Counted from the stretch's first letter, positions 8,350-17,261 are shown. The stretch is 64,000 nt of DNA from Sphingomonas kyeonggiensis (GCF_030812785.1 NZ_JAUSTJ010000002.1:372001-436000); one strand, 5' to 3'. Notes: generated from the letters alone by a model not told the origin. Numbers and translations: made by a program.

Positions 8350-9469
8350 GTGCGACGATCCCCGCAATCCGCTCAGAGGCATGGCCGTCGCCGAACGGAT
8401 TGTGGGCGCGGGCCATGGCCGAATAGGCGGAGGGTACGTCGAGGAGGGTTGAGATTTCGGAAACGATACGCTCGGGGCTGGTGCCGACCAGCTTTGCCGT
8501 CCCCGCGACGACGCCTTCGGGGCGCTCGGTGGTCTCGCGCATCACCAGCACCGGCTTGCCGAGCGCGGGGGCTTCTTCCTGCACGCCGCCCGAATCGCTG
8601 AGCACGACATGGCAAAGCTCGAGCGCGCGGATGAAGTGGGGATAGTCGAGCGGCTCGATGCGGGCGACATTGGCGCGGTCGCCCAGCACCTTGTCCATTG
8701 CCGCGACGACGTTCGGGTTGGGATGCATCGGGAAGAGGATCGCGGTGTCGTCGCGGTCGGCGATGCGGCCGAGCGCCCGGGCGATATCTTCCATGCCGCC
8801 GCCGAAATTCTCGCGGCGATGCGTGGTGACGAGGACGATGCGCTTGCCGGCGAAGCGGGCGGCGATCGGATCGAGGCCCGAGGCCAGTTCGGGCTCGGCC
8901 TCGATCCGAGCACGGGTGGCGAGCAGCGCGTCGATCACCGTGTTGCCGGTGACGTGGATCGTGTCGGACGCGATGTTCTCGCGGCGCAGCGCCTCGGCTG
9001 CGGTCTCGGTCGGCGCGAAATGCTGGTCGGCGATCGGCGCGACGATGCGGCGGTTCACTTCCTCGGGCCAGGGCTGGTAGATGTCACCCGAGCGCAGGCC
9101 CGCCTCGACATGGCTGACCGGCACCTTGCGGTAATAGGCCGCGAGCGCGCCGACCATCGCGGTGGCGGTGTCGCCCTGGACGATCACCCGGTCGGGCTTC
9201 TCCTCGTCCATCACCTTGCCGAGGCCGGTAAGCAGCCGGGCGGTCAGCTGGTCGAGCGTCTGGCCGGGCTCCATCAGGTCGAGATCGATATCGGGGGTGA
9301 GGCCGGCGATCGACAGCACCTGGTCGAGCAGCCCGCGATGCTGCGCGGTGACGCAGGTGCGCACGTCGAGGCCCGGCACGCCGGCAAGGGCGCGGACGAC
9401 GGGGAAGAGCTTGATCGCCTCGGGACGGGTGCCGAAGATCAGCAGGACGCGCTTGCTTGTTCCGTTCAT
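8333..9469 (-). CDS. wecB: UDP-N-acetylglucosamine 2-epimerase (non-hydrolysing)
   Basis: The protein has 378 residues, the usual size. It interconverts UDP-GlcNAc and UDP-ManNAc, the substrate for the coupled wecC product. Visible motifs are FGTRPEAIKLFPV at the start, VQGDTATAMVGALAAYY, SHVEAGLRS, TTHRRENFGGG and DSGGVQEEAPALGKPVLVMR. The ATG at 9469 is preferred over one seven codons upstream because GGGAG lies 5 bases before it. It is the first gene of the wecBC unit and diverges from galU; the 114-base gap must hold both promoters. Confidence 0.92.
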   Translation of the reverse strand: MNGTSKRVLLIFGTRPEAIKLFPVVRALAGVPGLDVRTCVTAQHRGLLDQVLSIAGLTPDIDLDLMEPGQTLDQLTARLLTGLGKVMDEEKPDRVIVQGDTATAMVGALAAYYRKVPVSHVEAGLRSGDIYQPWPEEVNRRIVAPIADQHFAPTETAAEALRRENIASDTIHVTGNTVIDALLATRARIEAEPELASGLDPIAARFAGKRIVLVTTHRRENFGGGMEDIARALGRIADRDDTAILFPMHPNPNVVAAMDKVLGDRANVARIEPLDYPHFIRALELCHVVLSDSGGVQEEAPALGKPVLVMRETTERPEGVVAGTAKLVGTSPERIVSEISTLLDVPSAYSAMARAHNPFGDGHASERIAGIVAHGFGF

Positions 9470-9583
9470 TCCGGCTCCCTTATCCGCCATCCCGTCACCA
9501 GGTGGTTACGGCGTGCGACATAATTGCGAAACCCGATGGCCGTCGCTATTGGCGCGCGATTGATCCGGAGAGGCGTTTCCCGA

Positions 9584-10456
9584 ATGACCATCAAGCCCCT
9601 GCGCAAGGCCGTGTTTCCCGTTGGCGGCCTGGGTACGCGTTTCCTGCCCGCCACCAAGGCGCTTCCCAAGGAAATGCTGCCCGTGGTCGATCGCCCGCTG
9701 ATCCAGTACGCGGTGGACGAGGCGCTGGAAGCCGGCATCGAGCAGATGATCTTCGTCACCGGCCGCGGCAAGAGCGCGATCGAGGACCATTTCGACATCG
9801 CCTATGAGCTGGAGACGACGATGTCGGCGCGCGGCAAGTCGCTCGAGATCCTCGACGCGACCCGGCTCAAGCCGGGCGCGGTCGCCTATGTCCGCCAGCA
9901 GGAGCCGATGGGGCTGGGCCATGCCGTGTGGTGCGCCCGCGACATCGTCGGCGACGAGCCCTTCGCGGTGCTGCTCGCCGACGACTTCATGCTCGGCAAG
10001 CCGGGCTGCCTGAAGCAGATGGTCGATGCCTACAACCAGGTCGGCGGCAATTTGATCTGCGCCGAGATCGTCCCCGACGACCAGACGCACCGCTATGGCA
10101 TCATCACGCCGGGCGCGCAGGACGGCGCGCTGACCGAGGTGAAGGGGCTGGTCGAGAAGCCGGCGCCGGGCACCGCGCCGTCGAACCTGTCGGTGATCGG
10201 CCGCTACATCCTGCAGCCCGAGGTGATGCGCGTGCTGGAGAAGCAGGAGAAGGGCGCGGGCGGCGAGATCCAGCTGACCGATGCGATGGCGCAGATGATC
10301 GGCGGCCAGCGCTTCCACGGCGTGACCTTCGAGGGCACGCGCTATGATTGCGGCGACAAGGCCGGCTTCATCCAGGCGAACATCGCGGTGGCGCTGGAGC
10401 GCGAGGACATCGCGCCGGCGATCCGCGATTTCATGACGAGCCGCTGCCCCGGCTGA
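9584..10456 (+). CDS. galU: UTP-glucose-1-phosphate uridylyltransferase
   Basis: The protein has 290 residues and makes UDP-glucose from UTP and glucose-1-phosphate, feeding polysaccharide synthesis and UDP-glucuronate. The nucleotidyltransferase signature FPVGGLGTRFLPATKALPKE is at residues 10-29. IEDHFD, LADD, GIITPG, GLVEKP and TRYDCGDKAGFIQANI are the usual GalU blocks. The ATG at 9584 is preceded by GGAGAGG. It diverges from wecB and is followed by a structured dispersed repeat rather than a typical terminator. Confidence 0.95.
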   Translation: MTIKPLRKAVFPVGGLGTRFLPATKALPKEMLPVVDRPLIQYAVDEALEAGIEQMIFVTGRGKSAIEDHFDIAYELETTMSARGKSLEILDATRLKPGAVAYVRQQEPMGLGHAVWCARDIVGDEPFAVLLADDFMLGKPGCLKQMVDAYNQVGGNLICAEIVPDDQTHRYGIITPGAQDGALTEVKGLVEKPAPGTAPSNLSVIGRYILQPEVMRVLEKQEKGAGGEIQLTDAMAQMIGGQRFHGVTFEGTRYDCGDKAGFIQANIAVALEREDIAPAIRDFMTSRCPG

Positions 10457-10461
10457 GCCGC

Positions 10462-10603
10462 GGAAGTTCACTAAGTTCACGACATGCACGCGCGGGAACG
10501 GTCATCCGTCCCGATGCGCGGGACGCGTTATTCCCAAGGTCAAAGAGCGGTCGGGCGGAAGCCCGGCCGTCTGAGCCAATCAGACGAAATCCTACATTGC
10601 AAG
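10462..10603. repeat. Structured dispersed repeat, copy 1
   Basis: The 142-base element begins GGAAGTTCACTAAGTTCA and ends GAGCCAATCAGAC then, one base on, AAATCCTACATTGCAAG. The same ends and an internal AAAGAGCGG occur in a second copy at 46861-47015. Between the conserved blocks the sequence differs but still folds: GGGCGGAAGCCC at the centre of one hairpin, and CGTCTGA-GCCAA-TCAGACG as a perfect stem. It fills the gap between galU and a convergent gene. The element is not recognised. Confidence 0.75.
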
Positions 10604-10626
10604 GCGTCGGCGCCTGGAGGTAGCGG

Positions 10627-11022
10627 CTAGAAAGGCTTGGCGACGACCAGCACCGCGATCGACGCGACCGCTGTGGCGATGAACGCCGCGACCCGCAGGG
10701 CCGGCGTGGCTGCGGACGGCTCACCGCCCGCGCGACGCAGCCGCCGCAGCTTGCCGGACTGGATGCCGTGCAGCCCAGTCAGGGCGAGGACGAAGGCGAG
10801 CTTGGCCCATAGCCAGGGGCTGGCGAACCAGCCGGCCTCGACGGCGATCGTCGCGCCGGTCACCCAGACGAGCAGCATCGCCGGGACCGTGGCCAGCCGG
10901 TCCCAGCGCGCCAGCGGGGCGGTGGCTTCCGCCGCGGCAAGGGCAAAGGTCTGGGCGAACAGGCCGCCGATGAAGAGCAGGACGGCGGCGACGTGCACCG
11001 CCTTCAGCCAGAGATAGGGCAT
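10627..11022 (-). CDS. Small four-helix membrane protein (CopD/HemJ-like)
   Basis: The protein has 131 residues and four predicted transmembrane helices, starting MPYLWLKAVHVAAVLLFIGG. The His in the first helix (WLKAVHV) and the pattern LFIGGLFAQTF, WAKLAFVLALTGLHG resemble small CopD- or HemJ-like haem/copper membrane proteins, but the match is by eye. The ATG shares one base with the stop of the upstream DUF3817-like gene (TGATG), so both are made from one TetR-headed unit. Its function is not established. Confidence 0.65.
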   Translation of the reverse strand: MPYLWLKAVHVAAVLLFIGGLFAQTFALAAAEATAPLARWDRLATVPAMLLVWVTGATIAVEAGWFASPWLWAKLAFVLALTGLHGIQSGKLRRLRRAGGEPSAATPALRVAAFIATAVASIAVLVVAKPF

Positions 11023-11366
11023 CAGGCGCGCGCCTCGGCAAGGGCCGCGCGCTTGCGGCGCAGCAGCCCGGCATTGAGGAAGCCGCCAAAGGGCAGGAAG
11101 GCCGCGAACCCCAGCCGCGCGATCTCGCCCCGCGACCAGCCGCCGCCGGAGACCGTCGTGATCAGGCACCAGCCATAGGCGATGAAGGCGGCGCCGTGCA
11201 CCGGCCCCATCAGCCGGACCGCGAGGGGATAGTCGAACAGATGCTTGAGCGGGACGGCGACGAAGACCAGGACCAGGAGCGTGGTGGCTTCGACGAACGA
11301 GGCCAGGCGCAGCCGCCTTATCTGGGCGAGATCCTCGGCGACGGCCGAGGGCGGTTGCTGCGGCAT
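11022..11366 (-). CDS. DUF3817-type small integral membrane protein
   Basis: The protein has 114 residues with about three membrane helices: RLASFVEATTLLVLVFVAVP, the pattern RLMGPVHGAAFIAYGWCL, and GFAAFLPFGGFL. The segment LMGPVHGAAFIAY is characteristic of the DUF3817 family, whose function is unknown. It lies 17 bases after a TetR gene and overlaps the next membrane-protein gene by one base, suggesting a three-gene autoregulated unit. Confidence 0.75.
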   Translation of the reverse strand: MPQQPPSAVAEDLAQIRRLRLASFVEATTLLVLVFVAVPLKHLFDYPLAVRLMGPVHGAAFIAYGWCLITTVSGGGWSRGEIARLGFAAFLPFGGFLNAGLLRRKRAALAEARA

Positions 11367-11383
11367 GGGGTGGGATTCCGGCA

Positions 11384-11986
11384 CTAGAGATTGGCGGGAT
11401 CGGCGCCGCAGCGCTGGAGCAGTGCGACGAGCGCGGTCTGGGCGCGCCGATCGGCATCCGGGTCGCGCTGGAAGCGCATCGTGCTGTGGTGCGCGAGATA
11501 GATGCCGCGCAGTTCCCACACGACCTGATCGGCATCGGTATCCGCATGGAGATGGCCGAGATCGATCGCCTGGCGGACCTGCGCATGGAGCAGCCGCCGC
11601 CATTCCTCGTCCAGCTCGGCGACGCGGTCGCGCACCACGCCGGGCGTGTCGTCGAGCTCGAACATCGCGGCGGCGACGGGACAGCCGCCGCGCAGGCCGG
11701 CGCGCGACGACCAGCCGAACCACAGGCCGACCAGCGCCATCAGTCGCGGCAGCCCCTCGGGATTGCGCATCGCCGGCTCGACGACATTGCGCCACGCCAG
11801 CCGGACGGTTTCATCGAGCAGGGCGAGCTCCAGCGCCTCGCGCGACCGGAAATGGGCGAACAGCCCGCTCTTGGACAGGCCGGTCGCCTCCGCCAGCCGC
11901 CCGATGGTGACGGCCGCAAGCCCGCCCTGGCTCAGCGTCTGCAGCCCTTCTTCGATCACCCGGGTTCGAGTCGTCTCTGCTTTCAT
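11384..11986 (-). CDS. TetR/AcrR-family transcriptional regulator
   Basis: The protein has 200 residues. The N-terminal helix-turn-helix (VTIGRLAEATGLSKSGLFAHF, about residues 25-45) is typical TetR. The C-terminal part has the pattern GGCPVAAAMFELDD seen in the TetR_C subgroup near TetR_C_6/YfiR-like domains. The gene is first in a unit with two small membrane proteins. A 20-base imperfect palindrome lies 8-27 bases upstream of its ATG and is a good candidate operator, so negative autoregulation is likely. The ligand is unknown. Confidence 0.9.
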   Translation of the reverse strand: MKAETTRTRVIEEGLQTLSQGGLAAVTIGRLAEATGLSKSGLFAHFRSREALELALLDETVRLAWRNVVEPAMRNPEGLPRLMALVGLWFGWSSRAGLRGGCPVAAAMFELDDTPGVVRDRVAELDEEWRRLLHAQVRQAIDLGHLHADTDADQVVWELRGIYLAHHSTMRFQRDPDADRRAQTALVALLQRCGADPANL

Positions 11987-11993
11987 GCGGATT

Positions 11994-12013
11994 TAGTACG
12001 AACGGTCGTGCTA
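11994..12013. promoter_or_regulatory. Candidate TetR operator
   Basis: TAGTACGAACGGTCGTGCTA pairs at 8 of 10 positions around its centre. It lies 8 bases beyond the ATG of the divergently read TetR gene, where TetR autoregulatory sites usually sit. Confidence 0.65.
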
Positions 12014-12503
12014 TTTTGCAAGCATGGTTGCGGGTGGGGAGGGCACCGGATGAATGAGGGCGGCTGCGAAGTGGCGCGCCTCAGGCGGTGTCGCGTGCGA
12101 AGATTGTCCTCACCGGGCTCGGCTTGGGTCGCGAACACATAGACGACCGCCTTCGGGACGAGGACTGAACGGGCGCGATTCGGGTGGCTGGCGGACGTAG
12201 GATAGATCAAGCGGCCGAGGCAGCTTTGCGCCCTAAGCCGCCGTTCGGAGCGCCGGCTCAATCTCCCACAAGCGGTCGTTCGTTCACACCGCGACAGGCG
12301 GCAGCAATCGGGTGGTTAGCTGCCGTTGGCGCGACACTACCTAATGCTTGACCGATCCCGAAAAGCGGGCGGTGTGGCTCATTCATGGCCGACGCTTCTG
12401 CCAAAGCGCGCACGAACCCGATAAGAAGGCTGAGCACTGTTCTGATCCGGGAGCGCGGTGCCGGACCACGCACTGGCGGCCGGCGGAAACAGGAGTGAGG
12501 GTT
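12014..12503. other. Intergenic region without recognisable gene
   Basis: These 490 bases lie between the TetR operator and the RTX gene. An open frame continues upstream of the RTX ATG to 12348 but its peptide has no signal or family character. AGGAG at 12491-12495 is the RTX ribosome binding site. No RNA or other element was seen. Confidence 0.5.
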
Positions 12504-14411
12504 ATGCCATTCAGGATTGGCAGCGAGTTCCTCGTTAATACCGGCAATACCTACGGAACACAAAATTCAGCCGACATCGCGGGTACTGCTGACGGCGGCT
12601 TCACCATTGTCTGGCGCAGCGAATTCCGGCCCGATGATACGAATGATCTTGATTTCGAGATCCAGGCGCGAGCCCTGTTGCCGGGACACGCGATCGCCGA
12701 GGAATTTCGTGTCAACACGATCACTGCCGATGCACAGTTCAGTCCGACCGTGATGGCGCGGCCTGATGGCAGCTTCGTAGTCGCCTATAGCAGTGGTGAG
12801 GAAAATAGCCTGCCGGGTACATCGGTGAACACGCAGTATCTTGACGTGAATGGTGCACCGGTAGGACCTGAGTATCTGACTGATTACGACTATTATCATC
12901 GCAACCCGCAAGTCGCCTCCTTCCCCGATGGCGGCGTCGTGACGGTGTGGAGCGGCGAAAATAATGGCGAGGGCGAAGTGCGGTCGCCCACGGGTGCAGT
13001 GTGGTCCAACTTTTCATATGGCTGGGACAGCAGCGTCGACACCAAGGCAGTCGCCACCCTGTCCAACACAAGTTTCGTCGTAACCTGGTACGGTTACAGG
13101 GACGAAGAGCACGCGATGGAGGGCGGCGAGACCGTCTTTTACGGCCAGATCCGCCAGCGCGACGGACAGGGCGTCACTCCGTTCGAAATTGGCGAGGCAG
13201 CAGGCGGAAGGCCGGATCCTTCGATCGCACTGCTGTCCAACGGCAATTTCGTCGTGGTCTGGCGAGATGGGGAGTTCGGTAGCGATCCGGTGAACGACCC
13301 TGGCTCCGAGGTCAGGGCACGTATCTTCGATCCCAACGGCCAGCCAATCGGTGACACCTTCACCGTGAACAGCGAGATTGCGGCCGACCAGTATAACCCT
13401 GATGTCGCCGCACTCTCCGACGGGCGCTTTGTTGTGGTCTGGCAGGACGGCGCGGAATCGCCTGGCGTTCCCGCGCCAACTGCGACGATCCGCGCGCAGG
13501 TGTTCGACACGGAGGGTGCGCGCCTGGACGAAGAATTCCAGGTCAACGCGCCTTCTTCCATCAACGCGGAGGGGCCGAGCGTCACCAGCCTGGGTGGTGA
13601 TCGCTTCGCGGTTGCATGGACGGGCGACGAGGGCGCTATCGGATCGGACGGCGGGATCAAGGTGCAACTTTTCGCAGTGGACGGCCCGCCGCCATCGGAC
13701 ACAATCGCCGGCACCGGCGGCAATGACCGACTCACCGGCGGCTTCGGGGACGATCAGATCAGCGGCGGCAAGGGGGCGGATGCGATCTTCGCCGGCTTTG
13801 GCGCGGATCTGGTGCTTGGCGACAAGGGAGAGGATTCGCTCTATGGCGGCGCGGGTGACGACGCGATCTTCGGCGGCTGGCAGAGCGATGCGCTCTACGG
13901 TGAGCTCGGCAATGACACGCTCTATGGCGATGTCAGCGCCATAGGCGCCGGCAGCCGTGGCGCCAATGACCGCCTCTCCGGCGGCGACGGCGACGACACG
14001 CTTTACGGCGATGCCGCGGTGATCGCCTTTGGCGGGCACGGCGGAAACGACGTGCTCAAAGGCGGCCGCGGTAACGACAAGCTTTACGGCGACGGTGCAT
14101 CGGGGGACGGCGTGGCTGCAGGCGGCAGCGACTCGCTCGACGGGGGTGCGGGGAATGACGAGTTTTGGGGCGGGGGCGGCGATGATCGCTTCGTGTTCAA
14201 CGGTCTTTCAGGTTCGGACATCATCTGGGATTTCGGACAGGAGCCGGGCGACAACGACGTGATCGATCTGCGCGGAACGGAGGCCGGGAATCCCGACAAT
14301 GGCGGCCTCCAGATCTATTATGTCGATGGCAATGCCGAACTGTATTTCAACGGGGGTTTCATCAAGGTGATGAACGTGGTCGGCCTCGACCTGTCGGACA
14401 TCCTGATTTGA
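12504..14411 (+). CDS. RTX-type calcium-binding secreted protein
   Basis: The protein has 635 residues and no N-terminal signal. Residues about 1-400 contain six or more repeats of a beta-strand unit around NGNFVVVWRDG / DGRFVVVWQDG / DGSFVVAYSSG, ending in variants of VRARIFDPNGQPIGDTF, which suggests a propeller-like or stacked-beta fold. Residues about 410-560 are glycine-aspartate nonapeptide repeats (GGAGDDAIFGG, GELGNDTLYGD, GGDGDDTLYGD) that bind calcium in type I secretion substrates. The C-terminal about 60 residues (DIIWDFGQEPGDNDVIDLRG ... DLSDILI) match the usual type I secretion tail. No ABC/MFP secretion genes are nearby. Third-position GC appears lower than in neighbours, which may mean transfer. 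AGGAG lies 8 bases before the ATG. Confidence 0.88.
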   Translation: MPFRIGSEFLVNTGNTYGTQNSADIAGTADGGFTIVWRSEFRPDDTNDLDFEIQARALLPGHAIAEEFRVNTITADAQFSPTVMARPDGSFVVAYSSGEENSLPGTSVNTQYLDVNGAPVGPEYLTDYDYYHRNPQVASFPDGGVVTVWSGENNGEGEVRSPTGAVWSNFSYGWDSSVDTKAVATLSNTSFVVTWYGYRDEEHAMEGGETVFYGQIRQRDGQGVTPFEIGEAAGGRPDPSIALLSNGNFVVVWRDGEFGSDPVNDPGSEVRARIFDPNGQPIGDTFTVNSEIAADQYNPDVAALSDGRFVVVWQDGAESPGVPAPTATIRAQVFDTEGARLDEEFQVNAPSSINAEGPSVTSLGGDRFAVAWTGDEGAIGSDGGIKVQLFAVDGPPPSDTIAGTGGNDRLTGGFGDDQISGGKGADAIFAGFGADLVLGDKGEDSLYGGAGDDAIFGGWQSDALYGELGNDTLYGDVSAIGAGSRGANDRLSGGDGDDTLYGDAAVIAFGGHGGNDVLKGGRGNDKLYGDGASGDGVAAGGSDSLDGGAGNDEFWGGGGDDRFVFNGLSGSDIIWDFGQEPGDNDVIDLRGTEAGNPDNGGLQIYYVDGNAELYFNGGFIKVMNVVGLDLSDILI

Positions 14412-14842
14412 TCGGCCATGTGCCGGTCATTGTTCCCGGAAAGACGACCAGAACCCACCGACGAGCGGCTCCAGAAAACTTGTTCGAGCGCGGCGCGCTC
14501 GCGCAGGGGTAAGCGGACAGTCGGCCTATCCGAACGATCCGTTGAAAGCCGCGAGTCAGAAATCGGCCCAACGGCGGCCCCTTGCGCGTTCGCCAATCCA
14601 TGTCTGCTTTGACGGATGCGACCGCTGAAAGCGGAAAGCCCGCTCACGGCCCAAAGCTGGTCATCTGCGAACGACAGAAGCAGTGTCAGCAAATTGGGGC
14701 GAAAGCCGACAGGCCGTATCGTGAGCCTATGGCCTAGTTTGTATCGACATTCGGATGCAGTGATTGGTTTGGCGGTTCCCCAGAGAAACCCTGGGCCCCG
14801 GCTTTCGCCGGGGAACAGAATGAGCCGAACGTCGATCCGCCC
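14412..14842. other. Intergenic region without recognisable gene
   Basis: These 431 bases lie between the convergent RTX and epimerase genes. The only structure seen is the double hairpin at 14775-14816. No open frame with coding character was found. Confidence 0.5.
14775..14816. repeat. REP-like double hairpin
   Basis: GTTCCCC and GGGGAAC form the outer arms. Inside are CCCAG...CTGGG and CCCCGGC-TTTC-GCCGGGG, the last being the core of the REP family found at nine other places in the window. There is no T run, so it is not a typical terminator, but it lies where two convergent genes end. Confidence 0.6.
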
Positions 14843-15841
14843 TTAGCCTTGATAATGCTCGCGATACCAGGTCACGAACGCCGGTACGCCCTGGCTGGGC
14901 GGAGTGGACGGGGCGTAGCCGGTCAGGTTCTTGAGCAGCGCCGAGCTGGCCTCGGTGGCCGGCACGTCGCCCTGTTGCATCGGCATGAAGTTCCGGATCG
15001 CTTCCTTGCCGAGCGCGCGCTCGATCTCGGCGATATAGTCCATCAGCTGGGTCTGCTGGCCGGCACCGATATTGACCACGCGGAACGGCGCGACGGGGGA
15101 GAGGCTGTCGCCCTCGACCGGTACGCTGCCCGGTACCGCCTCGGTCAGCCGCACGATCGATTCGGCCAGGTCCTCGACATAGGTGAAGTCGCGGACCATC
15201 TGGCCGTTATTGTAGATGTCGATCGGTTCGCCGGCGAGGATGCCGCGGGTGAACTTGAACAGCGCCATGTCCGGCCGGCCCCACGGGCCATAGACCGTGA
15301 AGAAGCGGAAGAAGGTCATCGGCGTCTTGTAGAGATGCGCGTAGCTGTGCCCCATCAGCTCGGTCGCGCCCTTGGTGGCGGCGTAGAAGCTCATCGGGGT
15401 GGCGGTCCGCTGCGTCTCGGTGAACGGCATGTCGGTATTGGCGCCATAGACCGAGCTGGTCGAGGCGGCGAGCAGATGGCCGGTCTTGTGACGGCGGGCC
15501 AGCTCGAGCACGTTGAAGGTGCCGATCAGATTGGCCGCGACATAGCTTTCCGGATTGTCGATCGAATAGCGCACGCCGGCCTGGGCGGCGAGGTGGATCA
15601 CCACATCGGGCTGGAACTCGGCCCAGGCGGCGCCGAACGCCTCCATATTGTCGATCGAGACGCGGGCCACCCGGAAGTTCGGGTGGTTCGACAGCACGTC
15701 GTTGCGGGCTTCCTTCAGCGCCGGATCATAATAGTCGCTGAAATTGTCGACCCCGAGCACGGTGGCGCCGCGCTGGAGCAACTTGCTGGCGGTGTGGAAG
15801 CCGATGAAGCCGGCCGAGCCGGTGACGAGGACGCGGGTCAT
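14843..15841 (-). CDS. UDP-glucuronate 4-epimerase (NAD-dependent epimerase)
   Basis: The protein has 332 residues, the normal size. Extended short-chain dehydrogenase: VLVTGSAGFIGFHTASKLL binds NAD, the Ser in STSSVYG and the Tyr-Lys pair in SFYAATKG are catalytic, and FFRFFTVYGPWGRPDMALFK is the block typical of LspL/Gla-type UDP-glucuronate epimerases. It makes UDP-galacturonate from UDP-glucuronate for surface polysaccharide, in line with the galU and wecBC genes nearby. The ATG at 15841 is chosen because the Rossmann motif starts 4 residues later; the longer frame adds an unlikely extension. Confidence 0.88.
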   Translation of the reverse strand: MTRVLVTGSAGFIGFHTASKLLQRGATVLGVDNFSDYYDPALKEARNDVLSNHPNFRVARVSIDNMEAFGAAWAEFQPDVVIHLAAQAGVRYSIDNPESYVAANLIGTFNVLELARRHKTGHLLAASTSSVYGANTDMPFTETQRTATPMSFYAATKGATELMGHSYAHLYKTPMTFFRFFTVYGPWGRPDMALFKFTRGILAGEPIDIYNNGQMVRDFTYVEDLAESIVRLTEAVPGSVPVEGDSLSPVAPFRVVNIGAGQQTQLMDYIAEIERALGKEAIRNFMPMQQGDVPATEASSALLKNLTGYAPSTPPSQGVPAFVTWYREHYQG

Positions 15842-15937
15842 GGCGGGGCAGGTGCCCCAAGCAGGGGGCGAAGTCCAGTTTCTCGCTTCAGGGCGCAGCA
15901 AATCGCGGGCCTCTGCGATCGGATGCTCCGCTGCCGT

Positions 15938-16426
15938 TCAAAGGATCGCGGGTTTCAGCGTCGCGAGCAGCGCTTGCGCTTCCTCACGTTCGTATTCGGT
16001 AATGTAGTAGGAAGCGTTCGCGGCGGCGAGGCATCGCAGTGCAGCCTGAATGTCCTTCCCGAGGCCTGTGCCGCTCAGATAGCATTTCGCCATATCGAGC
16101 TGCGCGCTGCCGTCGCCTGCGCGGGCGACCCGCTCATACCAGCGGAACATGGTCCGCTTCCTGCCCATCTCGCGATAGAGTATCGCGATGTTGGTCGCGG
16201 CCGCGTGACTGCCGCGCTTCCAGGCTTTCCGATAGAGCTTCATCGCCAAAGCCTTGTCGGCGGTCACGCCTTCGCCGACATCATACATATAGCCCAGGGA
16301 CTGGAGGCTCAGGGCGCAGCCAAGGGCAGCGCCGCTCTCATAGCATTGCCGCGCGCGATCGAAATCGCCGGCCTCTGCCGCGTCATGTGCAATGCGAAGA
16401 AGCGCGTCGGTATCCAGCATGGACAT
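15938..16426 (-). CDS. Sel1-like repeat protein
   Basis: The protein has 162 residues from the ATG at 16426, with alternative ATGs at 16420 and 16471. It consists of Sel1/TPR-like helical pairs: LGYMYDVGEGVTADKALAMK, NIAILYREMG and AQLDMAKCYLSGTGLGKDIQ. Such repeats mediate protein contacts. No signal peptide is visible, so it is probably cytoplasmic. It stands alone, 52 bases after the moeB-like gene. The partner is unknown and the start is uncertain. Confidence 0.78.
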   Translation of the reverse strand: MSMLDTDALLRIAHDAAEAGDFDRARQCYESGAALGCALSLQSLGYMYDVGEGVTADKALAMKLYRKAWKRGSHAAATNIAILYREMGRKRTMFRWYERVARAGDGSAQLDMAKCYLSGTGLGKDIQAALRCLAAANASYYITEYEREEAQALLATLKPAIL

Positions 16427-16478
16427 GCGCTTCGATTGGCATTTTTTCAGCGCGGGGCCAATGTTCGCCAATGGGGCG

Positions 16479-17261
16479 TCAGCCGCGGTCGGCCTGGTGA
16501 CGCGGTTCGTGACAGGTCGGGCAGCCCGGATCCTTCGGCAGGGTGAGGGTGCGGAAGCGGAAGGCGAGGGCGTCCACCAGGAGGAGCTTGCCGGCCGGGT
16601 CCTCGCCGAAGGGGGCGATGGCGCGGATCGTCTCGAGCGCGGCGAGGCTGCCCATCACGCCGGTGAGCGCGCCGAGCACGCCCTGCTCGGCGCAGCTGAT
16701 GCCCGGGCGCTCGGGATCATGGCCGACGAAGCAGCGATAGCAGGGCTTGTCGCTCTCCCAGCCGCGGAAGACGCCGAGCTGTCCCTCGAACTCGGAGACG
16801 GCGGCGGAGACGAGGGGAGTGCGATGGCGCAGCGCCGCGTCGGCCACCGCTAGCCGGGTGGCGAAATTGTCGCAGCCGTCGAGGATGACGTCGGGCGCGA
16901 AGGTCTCGATCAGGGCGTCGGCGTTGCGTGCGTCGATGCGCTGGTCGAAGCCGGTGAAGACGATCTCGGGATTGAGCGCGGCGACGCGGGCGCGGGCCGC
17001 CTCGACCTTGGCGCGGCCGACATCGGCGGTGGCATAGAGCGTCTGGCGCTGGAGGTTGGAGAGCGAGACCTGGTCGTCATCGACCGCGCCGAGCGTGCCG
17101 ATGCCCGCCGCCGCCAGATATTCGATCGCGGGCGAGCCGATCCCGCCCGCGCCGATCACCAGCACGCGCGCGGCCTTCAACCGCATCTGCCCGCCGCCGC
17201 CGATTTCGCGCAGCACGATATGGCGGGCGTAGCGCTCCAGCTCCGCGTCGGAGAGAGTCAT
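16479..17261 (-). CDS. moeB: HesA/MoeB/ThiF-family adenylyltransferase
   Basis: The protein has 260 residues. The ATP-binding motif is VLVIGAGGIGSPAIEYLAAA, followed by the catalytic block DDDQVSLSNLQRQTLY, the Asp in DGCDNFATR, and two zinc-binding Cys pairs (CYRC and CPTC). These activate the C-terminal glycine of a sulfur carrier: MoaD for molybdopterin, ThiS for thiamine. It lacks a C-terminal rhodanese domain. The ATG overlaps the stop of the upstream small secreted-protein gene by 4 bases, making it the last gene of the ubiE-to-moeB operon. MoeB is preferred over ThiF, but the sequence does not prove it. Confidence 0.82.
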   Translation of the reverse strand: MTLSDAELERYARHIVLREIGGGGQMRLKAARVLVIGAGGIGSPAIEYLAAAGIGTLGAVDDDQVSLSNLQRQTLYATADVGRAKVEAARARVAALNPEIVFTGFDQRIDARNADALIETFAPDVILDGCDNFATRLAVADAALRHRTPLVSAAVSEFEGQLGVFRGWESDKPCYRCFVGHDPERPGISCAEQGVLGALTGVMGSLAALETIRAIAPFGEDPAGKLLLVDALAFRFRTLTLPKDPGCPTCHEPRHQADRG

